Below, in pieces: positions 21,339 to 30,860 of a stretch of DNA of 64,000 nucleotides. This DNA comes from Prorocentrum cordatum (Eukaryota > Sar > Dinophyceae > Prorocentrales > Prorocentraceae), in contig CAUYUJ010016149.1 in NCBI GenBank assembly GCA_963575745.1, positions 428,424 to 492,423 on the forward strand, written 5' to 3'. Positions within the stretch are counted from its first letter, which is position 1. Every line of letters begins with the position of its first letter. A program made the position numbers and the translations under genes. The notes beneath the pieces are model-generated. The model was not told where the DNA came from, made no database searches, and saw only the letters and a program-made list of their open reading frames with translations.

Positions 21339-22230
21339 GTGGCGTACGACATGCTGATCGGCGACGCCCCGGTGCCTGGGTGGTCCGATCCGCAATCGCA
21401 GCAGGACTTGCTGGTTGGGAAAGACAAGGGGGGGCTGGTAGGTAGCTCCCCCTTAACCCTGGGCCCCTCCTCCCCCAGAGGCCGCTTGCTACCAGCAACC
21501 TGGGGTAGTGGGGGCAGGATGGGCCGGCCGCCTGCTACAAACCTGGGGCTAGACATCATCCCCCCTGCCTGGCCACCTCGCGAGGACCAGCTGGAGACCC
21601 GGGTCTTGGAGGCGCTAAGCGCGGAGCACCGGCGGCGCCAGTGGGCGGCGGTGGTCGAGGAAGACCGCCGTCTCGCGACCTTGCCGCGCGTGCACTGGCT
21701 GTCGACTTATCCGAATAATTTCATTCCATCGAAGCTCTTGACGGGGTGGGGCATGAACTGGTGGCTCGGCGGCGTGGCGGCTGTGCAGGATAGGGCTAAT
21801 AGCTTGGACTGGGACATCCTGGTGGACTGCCTCGGCGCCGGGCCTGGAGGCGGGGTGCGGCAGTGGGCGGCAGGGCTAAGGGACCCAGTCCACTTGCCAG
21901 CATCGTGGAATTACCACGGGGTCGCGCAGCAGCTGAGGGGTGCGATAAGAACCCTGGCTGCGGCGCCGCGTGGGGCTAAGGTGCTCATCTTCTGCCGCCA
22001 GGGGGAGTACCGGTCGGCGTGCGTGGCTGCTGTGTGTCTCTGCGCCATGGGGCTAATGAGGGTTGAGCAAGCGGTGCGCCTCGTGCGCGCGAGCCGCCCC
22101 CAGGCCCTCCCACCTGGCAACTCGCGCGCCATGGAGGACATCGCGAAACTCGAGAAGCTCTGGGAGAACGAGGGCGAGGCGCTAAGGCATGCGGCTGCGG
22201 CAGGCGCCACCAGGGCTCGCGGGCGGCTGG
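21339..22230 (+). CDS. Phosphatase-like protein with CX5R loop
   Basis: The frame opened by ATG 21339 contains KVLIFCRQGEYRSACVAAV around residues 215-233. The signature is Cys219, five residues, Arg225, Ser226, the P-loop of protein tyrosine and dual-specificity phosphatases, with Phe in place of the usual His before Cys. Upstream NYHGVAQQLRGAIRTLAAAP and downstream GLMRVEQAVRLVRASRP fit the helices around that loop. A conserved general-acid Asp loop is not evident, so activity is uncertain. After about residue 297 the frame runs into a (GGA)n tract and is probably no longer coding. True exons may start upstream. A candidate last exon follows at 22869-23013. Confidence 0.5.
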
Positions 22231-22660
22231 GGGGCGAGGAGGGGGAGGGAGGAGGGGGGGGGGGAGAAGGAGGAGGAGGAGGAGGGCGACGACGACGAGG
22301 ACGAGGGCGAGAACGAGAAGGACGAGGACAAGGTGGAGGAGGAGGACGAGGAGGGAGGAGGAGGAGGGAGGAGGACGAGGTGAGGAGGAGGGAGGAGGAG
22401 GAGAAGGAGGAGGAAGAGGACGAGGAGGACAAGGAGAGGGGGGAAGAGGAGGAGCAGGAACGTGAGGGGTCGGAAGAGAAATAGGAGGAGGAGGATGGGG
22501 GGAGGGAGGAGGATAAGGAGGAAGAGGACAAGGGGGATGATGACGAGGACAGGGGGGGAGGAGGAGTGGACGGGCAGGAGGAGGCGGGGGAGGAGGAAGA
22601 CGATGAGAGGGGACGATGATGTGATGAGGAGGTGAAGAGGAGGAAGAGGAGAAGGGGAAA
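22230..22660. repeat. (GGA)n / GAGGAC low-complexity tract
   Basis: About 430 bp of GGA and GAC triplets directly after the phosphatase-like exon. It is read as poly-Glu or poly-Gly in the continuing frame and is probably intronic. Confidence 0.8.
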
Positions 22661-22868
22661 AAGAGGAGGAGGCAGATGATGAGGGGGCGTAGTTCGTTCC
22701 AGGCAGAGTGATGAGGGGGGGGCCCCTGCTGCTGTCCCCCCTGTCTTCCATCTCCATCTCCTCGTCCTCCTCGTCCTCCTCGTCCTCCTCCTTCTCGTCC
22801 TCCTCGCCCCCCCCCAACTTGGCTCCTCCTCCTCCCCCCCTCACCTGCTGCTGCTGCCCCCCTCCCCC

Positions 22869-23013
22869 AGGCTTCGACGAAGCCCAGTTGCCCTTGCGGG
22901 GGGCCGCCGTCGCCGTGGCCTTCGAGCGCGGGTGCGCTCGCGTGAAGGGCGAGAGGGAGGCGGGGGGCTACGTTTCGGCGGGGCGCCGCCGCCGCGGGCG
23001 CCGCCGGAGCTAA
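22869..23013 (+). CDS. Candidate terminal exon (GFDEAQLPLRGAAVAV...)
   Basis: A pyrimidine-rich tract ending CCCCCAG precedes a frame reading GFDEAQLPLRGAAVAVAFERG, then REAGGYVSAGRRRRGRRRS, with TAA at 23011-23013. It may be the 3' exon of the phosphatase-like gene. No independent motif is present. Confidence 0.35.
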
Positions 23014-23157
23014 GGTATAAGCGGACAGACGGCGCCTGGTTGCCGCAGCGAATTTGGGAGAAAAGGTGGAAGAGACATAGATAGGGAGTAAGAGGGGGGA
23101 GGAAAGGGGGGGGGAGGAGGAGGAGGGGGGGGAGGAGGAGGAGCAGGATGAGGAGCC

Positions 23158-23495
23158 TCCCCCTGACGACGAGACGACTACCATGCTTTTTATACCCGAA
23201 GGCTAGGGGCAAGAAACAGTACCGAGTTCAAAGGCAAACAAGACGACGCGTCAATCATCTTCTTGTGCTTTCCATCGGCGGGCTTTAGCAACACCGCGCC
23301 AGTGCCCTCGCCGCCCCCCCCCCAAAAAAAAAAAAAAAAGAGGGCCCCAGGGGGGGCATCATCTATAGGCAGGGGGATGCGCTTGTCCAAGGCAAGCGCA
23401 TATTCAATTATTAAATGAGAGGAGGAGGAGCAGGAGGAGGGGCCAGGAAGAGAGAGGAGCAGGAACAGGAAGAAAGGAGCAAGTCATATCTGACT
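23158..23495 (+). repeat. Gene-end repeat of about 340 bp, copy 2
   Basis: Partner of 12799-13185. The PDDETTTMLFIPEG stop region (TAG 23204-23206) is kept, with one silent GAT/GAC change. An expanded A16 run lies in the middle. It ends about 150 bp before the right 49-bp inverted repeat. Confidence 0.85.
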
Positions 23496-23641
23496 CGACA
23501 TTATTTCCTGGCGCGTTCCCCCGCAGATTGGATTCCATGTGATCTTAGCCCATCCATGCGATCTTAGCCCCCATCGCGCGTTCAATTCCATTAGATCCCA
23601 TGCCCCCCAGCAAGTGAATGAGAGCCCCAGGAGGGTTGAAT

Positions 23642-23690
23642 CCTAGGTGCCAGATGCAGGTGGGCTAGGTGCCAGTTAGCGCGGTTAGAC
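23642..23690 (-). repeat. 49-bp repeat, right copy (inverted)
   Basis: Reverse complement of 10292-10340 with three mismatches. A long GA microsatellite begins four bases beyond it. Confidence 0.85.
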
Positions 23691-23910
<220 letters not shown>

Positions 23911-23970
23911 GCAACAATCGATGGCCCGCGGTCCCTGCGCATTCGTCGCATTCGCTTGGGGATTCATCGG

Positions 23971-24765
23971 ATGGCCGATTCGAGGAGCAGCTCAGGATCC
24001 AGCCCGTGGCTGCTCGGCATGATGGCAGTGGCGCTGTTGCTCCTGGAGATTGCAGTGGGGGACCTGCCGGTTCCGCATGAGGCTGCTGAAGGGGCGGCCG
24101 TGCCTCCCGTTCCAAATCCACTCGCTGAGGAGCACAGAGTGGTGCGCGCGTGGGAGGTCCTGAGCGTCTTCCATGAGATCCGGAGCATCATGACTAACGG
24201 AGTACCAGAGGCCAGGAAGGCCACGCAGGACCGGCTGGCTGCCAGAGACGCCGCCGCGCGCCGGGCAGCAGGGTCAGCGCGCATGCTGGCGGCCCGCGCC
24301 GAGTGGCCAGATTTTGACATGACCCAGGGTGTGCCCGCCGCTCCCCGGGCGCAGGTCGAGGCAGCGGCCGAGGGCGGCGACGCGGCAGGGGCGCCGCCGG
24401 AAGCAGAGCCCATGGCTGCTTGCAGCGAGGATGGCTTGGAGCCACCGCGGGAGGCAGCGCCCGCTGCGCCGGCAAGCAGCGGCGGCGCACCAGCGGGCGC
24501 TTCGCAGGACTTCCTGTTGCTCGGCGATCCGGTCGCGCCGTCCATTGACGCGGGTTACGGGGAGGCCGGGATGTCCGCGCAGTCGGAAGATATCGCTGAG
24601 GTCGTGTTCAAGGACAGGGAGGTGGTGAAGAGAACGATCTTTCGAGGGGAGGCAGTCATCTACGGGGCCGACGCGTGCGATTCCATTCGCAAAAACATCC
24701 CCCAGGCAGGCGCCCGCGCGCGCACTGCGCCCGTCAAGATAGGTCATTGGAAGGCCGCGATGAAG
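23971..24765 (+). CDS. Unknown secreted or membrane-anchored protein (first exon)
   Basis: ATG 23971 begins MADSRSSSGSSPWLLGMMAV. The hydrophobic run WLLGMMAVALLLLEIAVG at about residues 13-30, with a short polar N terminus, fits a signal peptide or anchor. The frame continues with charged helical sequence (EHRVVRAWEVLSVFHEIRS, RKATQDRLAARDAAARRAAG), an Ala/Pro-rich linker and a last part around VVFKDREVVKRTIFRGEAVI and KNIPQAG. Usable coding ends near KIGHWKAAMK, where ATGAAG/GTCAGC resembles a donor. After that the frame becomes Pro-rich and probably intronic. No known domain is recognised. A likely later exon is at 25354-25474. Confidence 0.55.
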
Positions 24766-24769
24766 GTCA

Positions 24770-25350
24770 GCATCGCCCAATCGATGCCCATCCCTAGCGG
24801 CCCATCCACCAGCCCCCCCCCCCCGCCCACTCCCCCGAGGTGGGGGTGGGCCTTGCGAGCCCCGAGGGGGGCCCCGCATATCCCCATCCAAGGGGGGAAA
24901 TCGGCCAGAGGAGTCAAGGCCAAGCCAGTGGAGATAGGGATTGGTCAGCCGATGCTGAGAAGGCAGGGCTGGAGCAGTAGCGCGTCGGGGTGTACAACGA
25001 CGGGGTGGAGTCCGAGGAGCGCCCCGGCGTCGCGCGGATATGCTCGACGCTTCCGCCGGACAACCGCGCTTGCCTTAGGAAGCGCGGTCGGCCGATCGGG
25101 CCCCCCTGCTTCTAAATCCCATCCGACCCGCTGCGGTGCGCCAGGAATTTCCCGAGCCCAGATTTTTTGGAATGCCGGGTCGCCATGGCCCCAGGGAGAG
25201 AGCACCGCCGGGCCCCGCCCTGCCCGCAGGGACAACGCTGGCCAAAACCATAATGCGCGTTTCTTATGCCCCCCCCCCCGGCAGAAGGCCACGACCCCAT
25301 GGAGAGGGCAGGGCGGGGCCCTCGTGGCGCGATTTATGGGCACGTAAGGT
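24770..25350. other. Probable intron
   Basis: C-runs and biased frames separate two better coding segments. A possible acceptor, GTGCAG, lies at 25349-25354. No independent gene is supported. Confidence 0.35.
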
Positions 25351-25353
25351 GCA

Positions 25354-25474
25354 GACCTCAAGAAGGAGTACCGCAATCGCCTGATGATGCTTTGCGGCGT
25401 CTCCCTCCGCGCGTTCACTGAAGCTATTGCGACCGGGGCTGGGAAGAAGCGGAAACCCGATTCGGGGCCCGCTG
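25354..25474 (+). CDS. Candidate internal exon (DLKKEYRNRLMMLCGVSL...)
   Basis: Between GTGCAG and CCGCTG/GTAGGG the frame reads DLKKEYRNRLMMLCGVSLRA, then FTEAIATGAGKKRKPDSG. Composition is normal and both ends look like splice sites, so it is a plausible continuation of the signal-peptide gene. The reading phase does not join cleanly to a donor at 24765, so one border is wrong or an exon is missing. Confidence 0.4.
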
Positions 25475-25479
25475 GTAGG

Positions 25480-26035
25480 GCACCCGCCGCCTCGCGGCCG
25501 CGCGCAGCCAGTGGCCCTGGGAGCGCCTCGGCCGGCAGCGGTGCGTGCGCTGCGGCAGGGGCCGCGGCAGCTCTGGGTCCGTCTGCGCGCCGCGGCGGCA
25601 CCGACAGCAACGGCGCAATGGCAGCTCCTCGACCGCGTCCGTCTGCGCGCCCTTCCCTGGCCCCCGGTGAGTGGTGATCGCGCCAGGTGCGTGGCGAGCG
25701 AGGCGGCAGCGTTGCGCGGGGCCGCGCGGGGGCGAGGCCCCATCGGCATGTGGGCACCCACGCGCCACCAGCGGACACAGCATAAGCGCCCAATTTTGAG
25801 GAGCGGTGGTTTGTGGGGCCACCGTCCTGGCGTCTCCAGCTCGCGCGACTTGGCGACCGCCTGCGCCGCCCACATCAATCTTCCATTCGAGGACCTCGGA
25901 AGAGCGCGGCCCCCGGGGCACGCGCGCAATCGGCGCGAATAGCGGGGGAGCTATAAAGCAGCGAAAGAAAAACCCGTGACGCTTCGCGTGCCTCCACCAG
26001 CCCATCCGACAACGATGCCCAGGCGAGTTGAGGTG
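25480..26035. other. Unassigned GC-rich stretch
   Basis: Open frames on both strands without motifs. TGACGCTTCGCGTG at 25977-25990 with CCACCAGCCCATCC recurs at 44172-44195 and nearby. Confidence 0.3.
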
Positions 26036-26039
26036 TTGT

Positions 26040-26365
26040 TGTGAGAGGTTCTCGGAGGTCTCTTGGAGTCATCTTGGGGCTCTATTGGGGTCCTCTTCGG
26101 GTCTTCTTGGGGCCCTCTTGAGGCCCTCTTGAGGCTCTTTTGGGGCCCTCTTTTTTTTTTGGGGGGGGGGGTGGCTGAGAGGTCTCTTGTGGACGTCTTG
26201 GCCGCCCCATAGCTCAACAGAGGGGGGGGGGTCCTAAATTCAGCCCCTCCCCTCGGAGGCTCAAAAACGGCGTCTTGGGGCTCTCTTGGGCCGCTCTTGG
26301 GGCCCTCTTGGGCCCCTTTTGGGGCTCTCTTGGGCCATCTTGGGGCTCCTCGCATCGCATTCGGG
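26040..26365 (+). repeat. CTTGGGGC-type tandem array, copy 2
   Basis: Units such as CTTGGGGCCCTC flank a core (about 26150-26275) with a T run, a G run and CCTCGGAGGCTCAAAAACGG. The core segment from GGGGGTCCTAAATTC to CGTCTTGGGG closely matches 45025-45080. Confidence 0.75.
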
Positions 26366-26416
26366 CCCCCCCCACCCTTCCCCACTCCTCCGCGACCACA
26401 TCCTACCCGCATCTGC

Positions 26417-28749
26417 ATGGTGCATTGGTACAACGGTGTAGGCTCAAAAGGCGGGGCAGGTGCGAGCATTGCGCCGCTATCCAGTCCTGCTTGCGAGGCG
26501 CGCCGATTAGAACTGTACGAACTGGAAATGGAGCTGCAAAAAGGGGACGCCATAGTGCACCCGAGGAGGACGTGCGGCCACTGTAGAGGACCAATGACTT
26601 CCATCTGCCACTCGGAAGCGGTAACAGCTAGCATTATGACTGTGGGCGGGTGGGAGTTGAGACAACACGCGCCACTAAGATGCATAGGTCGTGGCTGTGA
26701 TATGCATGGGGACCAAGTGTGGTACAACTACGTGTCGCACACCAAAGAGAAACACATGTGGCGCTGGGGCCCTTCTGACAAGATGGACTACTTCTTCGCG
26801 ACGAACAGTTGGGGCGTGTCCACGGCGTGGTTGCGGCAATTTACAGAGCGTTTGGCGCGACAGCACGCGTCTTTCCGAAGTGAAGCCGTCGCCCACGAGC
26901 GCGAGGCTGCCCGTGTGGGGGGTCTTGACAGAGTGCCGAACAGAGCGGGCTTGAAGTTAGAGAATGCTTGGGTCGCATGGCGCGTAGTCGTTCGAGCATG
27001 CCAGCACAGGTCCGATTTGGGCGGCCTACCCCCTCCGTGGTAGTCATCGACAGGAACGCCAAGTTGGCGTGGCGGATTTGCGGCCGGGACGTGGCTGAGC
27101 TCACGCAGCGCTCGCCGCTGGGCAAGTGCACTGCGACCCAGTGCTCCGGGAAGCCGTCGCTCGGGCGGACATGCTGCTCAAAGCGCCAGATTCGGGACCT
27201 TGGGGGCGCCGCTGGGCCGCCGCTGTCAGAAACTATCGTTGGTCATCGCAGGCGGCGGGTGTTAGAGTCGAGCGCAAGCGCTGAGCCTTGCGATGTGTGT
27301 TTAGCATGTGTAGACGAGCATTGGAGGGGGCGAACTGGGCCATCCAGGGGGTGGATGAACAAGTGGGCCGTTCATCGGGTGGATGGAAGCGCGGTGGTGC
27401 GAGAAATCACAGCTGGGATTGCGGATGGCTCGGCCGTCCACTTTCACTTCGTCCCTCAACCATCTTTGCTGGAATCAGCTCCTGCCAGCTAGACAGCCCT
27501 GGGCCCTCTCGACTGTCTCCACTTCTCTTGCGTATTTAATGGTCCCACTGGCTTTCGATCTCTTCTCCCTTCATGTTTTCTCAGTGTCCTCCACACCTGT
27601 ACTGCTGCCCTTCTAGACGCGGTGCACTCGCCTCGACGTTGGGTTGTCAAAAAAAGGGGGAGGAGGAGGGGAGGAGGAGGAGAAGGAGGAGAAGGAGGAG
27701 GAGGGAGAGGTGATAATGGGATGAATGAGGGAGGAGGAGGAAAAGGAGGTTCATAAGGATGAGCATGGAGGACGATGAGGGAGGAGGGCGGGAGCAGGAT
27801 TGCGGAGGATGATGGAGGAGGAAGGAGGGGGGGCGGAAGGATGAGGACATGTGAGGAGGAGGAGGAGGAGGAGGAGGACGACGACGACGCGGGGCGAAAA
27901 GGGAGAAAAGGGACGACGAGGTGCGGGGCGAGAGGGCAGGAATGCTGGCGGGAGGGAGGGATGGAGGGAGGCATGGGAGCAGGAGAAGGGGAGGGAGAGG
28001 CGGGGTGGTTTGGGATCGGTGCAAGGGCGCCCTGGGTCGCGGGAGCCAAGGCGGCCAGGCGCGCGAGTACCCTTCCCCCGAGGCGCGGAACGCCTTTCCG
28101 AGGGAGCTCTGGGAAGGGGTTCCATGAGCCGGGTGGATGGCCCACTTGGGGCCTCGGAGCATCAGCCGGACGGATGGCCCACTTGGGGCCCTGGACCAGT
28201 GCAGGGGTACTGGGTGCCCCGGTGTGATGTTCCATGAGCCGGGTGGATGGCCCACTTGGGGCCTGGGGGCGGCGAGGGGGTTGCGCGCAGGGCGTGCGAG
28301 GGTCGGGGGCGTGCATGAGCCGGATGGATGGCCCACTTGGGGCCTCGGGGGGGGCGGCCTCCAGGAGCCGGGTGGATGGCCCACTTGGGGCCTCGGAGCA
28401 TCAGCCGGACGGATGGCCCACTTGGGGCCTGCATTCGGCCTCCGCGGAACAGCGTTCGGGAAGGGCTGCGCGCCTTCCCGGAACAGCGTTCGGGAAGGGC
28501 TGGCGGCGGAGGGAATGGGGAGGGGTGGGAGCGGGAGAGCACGAGGTTGGAAGAAAGGGGCAAATGGAGGGAGGGAAGGGGAAGGGGACGGGGGAAGGCG
28601 AAATAGGACAGGGGAGCTGGGGGAAGGGAGGGGGAGGGGGGGGGGAGGGATGAGGGAGGCAGAGTGCGAGAGAAAATGGGCGCGGTTGGCAGATGTAAGT
28701 AGCGGGCTAGCATCAGTGAGGCGCTGAACGACACTGGTGTGGGACGCGG

Positions 28750-28788
<39 letters not shown>

Positions 28789-29895
28789 GGGCGAAAAGGG
28801 GAGTGAAGGGAGAAAAGGGGAGGTGGCGGCGGAGGGGGCAAGGGGCTGCGCGGTGGGCGGAGGCAGGGGGAGGGCCAGCACGGGAGCGTGCACGGGGCAG
28901 ACCAGGCGAAGTGGCCACTTCGGCGCCACAGAAAGGGCGCGGCGGTCGACGGGCACACCTAGGACGAGAAGGAGAGAGGGTGGCAGAACAGCAATTCCAA
29001 GGCTGCCCCTCGCAGACAATTTGGCTTCACTCGTGCGGCCTGATCCCGCTTCGAGGTGTCTCCATGTCGACGCGGTAGCGGGCCGTGGGCCGAGGCGACC
29101 GAACTGCTCCGAACGCTGGGCGGAAAGGCGTTCCAGAAATCTTGGAACGCCTCCCCGAAAGCCGTTCCATGCACCCTTTCGACGGCCCACCTTCTGGATG
29201 GCCCTGTTCGCCCCGCCTAAGAGCACGGGCAGCCAGACCGGCGTTTTAGGCAGCGTTGGACGGCAGCCTGCAACGTGGCGGCGGGGCAGCTGCAAGACTA
29301 CTGGAGCAAGGTCGGCAGCGGCGCGCATGTCCCGACCGCGTCGCCAGAGGCGGATCTGACGGCAGCGTCGTGCAAGACGCACGAGGAGAAGACGCCTGGG
29401 AAGGCGACCCGCCGCGGGGGGAAGCGATGCGGTTGGCTCTACGCATGCGCCCCAGAGGGATACATTCTCCACCTGAAGGAAGACGTCGGTTCGGAAAGCT
29501 TGCCGCAACGATATTTCTCCCTTGCTGAGCTGGTGGAGAAAGCGCCCGCCATCCACGTGGTCAGGCACGATGATGCTTGCCACCTGCGGAGGTACACGTC
29601 CAAGCGCAAGGATGACGGCCCCCTGGCTGGCAGGATGGCGTACCCGAATCTGCAATGCATCACGGATGGGCTACGCGACAGGAGCCACGTCGACCCGCGG
29701 TGCTTGGCGAACTGCCCACCGAAGGCAGAGTGCAACAAAGAGTACATAGAGGGGCACAACAGCCAAGCGTGCGGACAGCTATTTGGTCGGATCGGCAGGC
29801 ACAAGTTCGTCGTGCGTGCCATGAACCGCTTGACTGGCGCATTCTTCCTGCATGAGATGGCCGCCGTGGTCAACGCCGAGTGGCTCGCCAAATAA
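26417..29895 (+). CDS. CxC5/KDZ-type transposase gene (interrupted)
   Basis: Three coding blocks form one family pattern. Block 1 starts at MVHWYNG (26417) and holds a cysteine cluster, CGHCRGPM then LRCIGRGCDMHG. Block 2 follows at about 27010-27490 with VVIDRNAKLAWRICGRDVAE, GKCTATQC and a Cys-rich CDVCLAC. Block 3 (about 29240-29895) has CKTHEEK, GYILHLKEDVGSESLPQRY, HVVRHDDACHLRRY, then HNSQACGQLFGRIGRHKFVV, RAMNRLTGAFFLH and TAA. The order of a Cys cluster, ID.N.K, DDACHLRR and a final (N/E)..(V/A)C.Q.F..(L/I)GR.K..VR.MN is that of Cys-cluster proteins of KDZ transposases. Blocks 1 and 2 are in different frames, and a C5 run at 27029-27033 is the likely break. An intron of about 1.7 kb with repeats separates block 3. 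The role would be DNA transposition in the nucleus; activity is doubtful. Confidence 0.65.
27653..27905. repeat. (GGA)n / (ACG)n microsatellite
   Basis: GGA-rich tract followed by a few ACG triplets, inside the presumed intron of the KDZ-type gene. Confidence 0.85.
28123..28435 (+). repeat. Six copies of GGATGGCCCACTTGGGGCC
   Basis: Copies start at 28135, 28172, 28245, 28326, 28374 and 28411, with longer shared flanks (GAGCCGGGT and GGAGCATCAGCCGGAC). Spacing is irregular. A pair of AACAGCGTTCGGGAAGGGCT copies follows at about 28449 and 28484. All lie in the presumed intron of the KDZ-type gene. Confidence 0.85.
28750..28790. repeat. (ACG)n microsatellite
   Basis: About twelve ACG triplets. 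Confidence 0.9.
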
Positions 29896-29899
29896 AGCA

Positions 29900-30435
29900 G
29901 GGGGAGCGCGCGGTGGCCGCGCGGAGCCCTCAGGGGCGCCCATCGCACAATATCAGTAGGCAAGTGGATACATGAGGGCGCCCGGCGGCGCTCTTGCTTG
30001 GCTTGCGACGCTTTTAAAGATGTCCTTTCGGGCGAGGGGGCTCAGCAGCTCGCCCTGCCAGCAGCGTCGGACTTGCGACGATGCCTCCTTGGACTTGGCA
30101 GAGACGCATTATGAACGGCGCGCGGGAGACAAGTGATGTTCCCGGCCTTCGACCTCGCCATTTGTGTCTGCACAGTGTCGTTCTTCCCCGCAGAGGGCCC
30201 CGTCTTGTCTTTTATGTATGCGCGCGCCCCCCCCCCCCGTCCTCTTTGCCTCAGTTCCGCCATCGTTGCTGCAGTGGCATAGTGAATCGCCGTCTTCCTC
30301 CTCGCCCCCTTCCCGTTTTGCGCGAGATGGCGGCCTTCGTTGCGGTGCCGTGCATCGTCCCGCGCGGGCCGTGCATCGCCCCGCGTGGGATTGTGATCAC
30401 CGAGCGCACTGGGGGAACCCAGAACACCCATATCT
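29900..30435. other. Unassigned stretch after the KDZ-type gene
   Basis: Ordinary GC-rich sequence with no supported gene. It would contain the 3' UTR of the preceding gene. Confidence 0.3.
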
Positions 30436-30439
30436 TGCC

Positions 30440-30696
30440 AGAGCACCCAAAAGCACCGTGAGCACCTGGAACACCCAGGGCACCCGGCAGACCCGGGACA
30501 CAGAACACCCGGCCCCAGAACAACCGGGACACCCGGGACACCCGGCCCCGGGACACCCGGGACACCCGGGACACGACGCCCGGGACACCCCGGACACCCG
30601 GGGCACCCGGGACACCCGGGACACGACACCCGGGACACCCGGGACACCCGGGACACCCGGGACACCCGGACCCGGAGCACCCGGGACACCCGGGAA
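30440..30696. repeat. 9-bp minisatellite CACCCGGGA (copy 2)
   Basis: About twenty-five degenerate CACCCGGGA units. It is followed by a short AT-rich module (30714-30766) that is shared with 41097-41145. Confidence 0.9.
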
Positions 30697-30713
30697 GACG
30701 CGCAGCCGCAGGG

Positions 30714-30766
30714 ACCTTGAGCATCCAACGCACCAATATATTGCAAACACCAATATATTAGGATTC
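30714..30766 (-). repeat. ATATATTGGTG / GGATGCTCAAGG module, copy 1
   Basis: On the minus strand ATATATTGGTGTT, CAATATATTGGTG and TTGGATGCTCAAGG follow one another. The same order occurs on the plus strand at 41097-41145. Confidence 0.75.
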
Positions 30767-30824
30767 TCTTGAAATCTCCTCCGTTAAGATGTCAAAATTC
30801 GCACCCGAGAAAATCCCCTTAGAT

Positions 30825-30840
30825 GAGGGGCGTTGCCTTC
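30825..30840. repeat. Short hairpin CCCCTTAGATGAGGGG
   Basis: CCCCT and AGGGG arms with a 6-nt loop, just beyond the stop of the minus-strand gene at 30861. One member of a family of about a dozen. Confidence 0.6.
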
Positions 30841-30860
30841 TCTGGGCTTTTTTTTCGTAC

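Noticed and set aside
22585-23212. Homologous minus-strand proteins starting MPLAFGYKKHGS (also at 12585-12851)
   Set aside because: The similarity is fully explained by the shared gene-end repeat, and the frames diverge into low-complexity sequence right after it.
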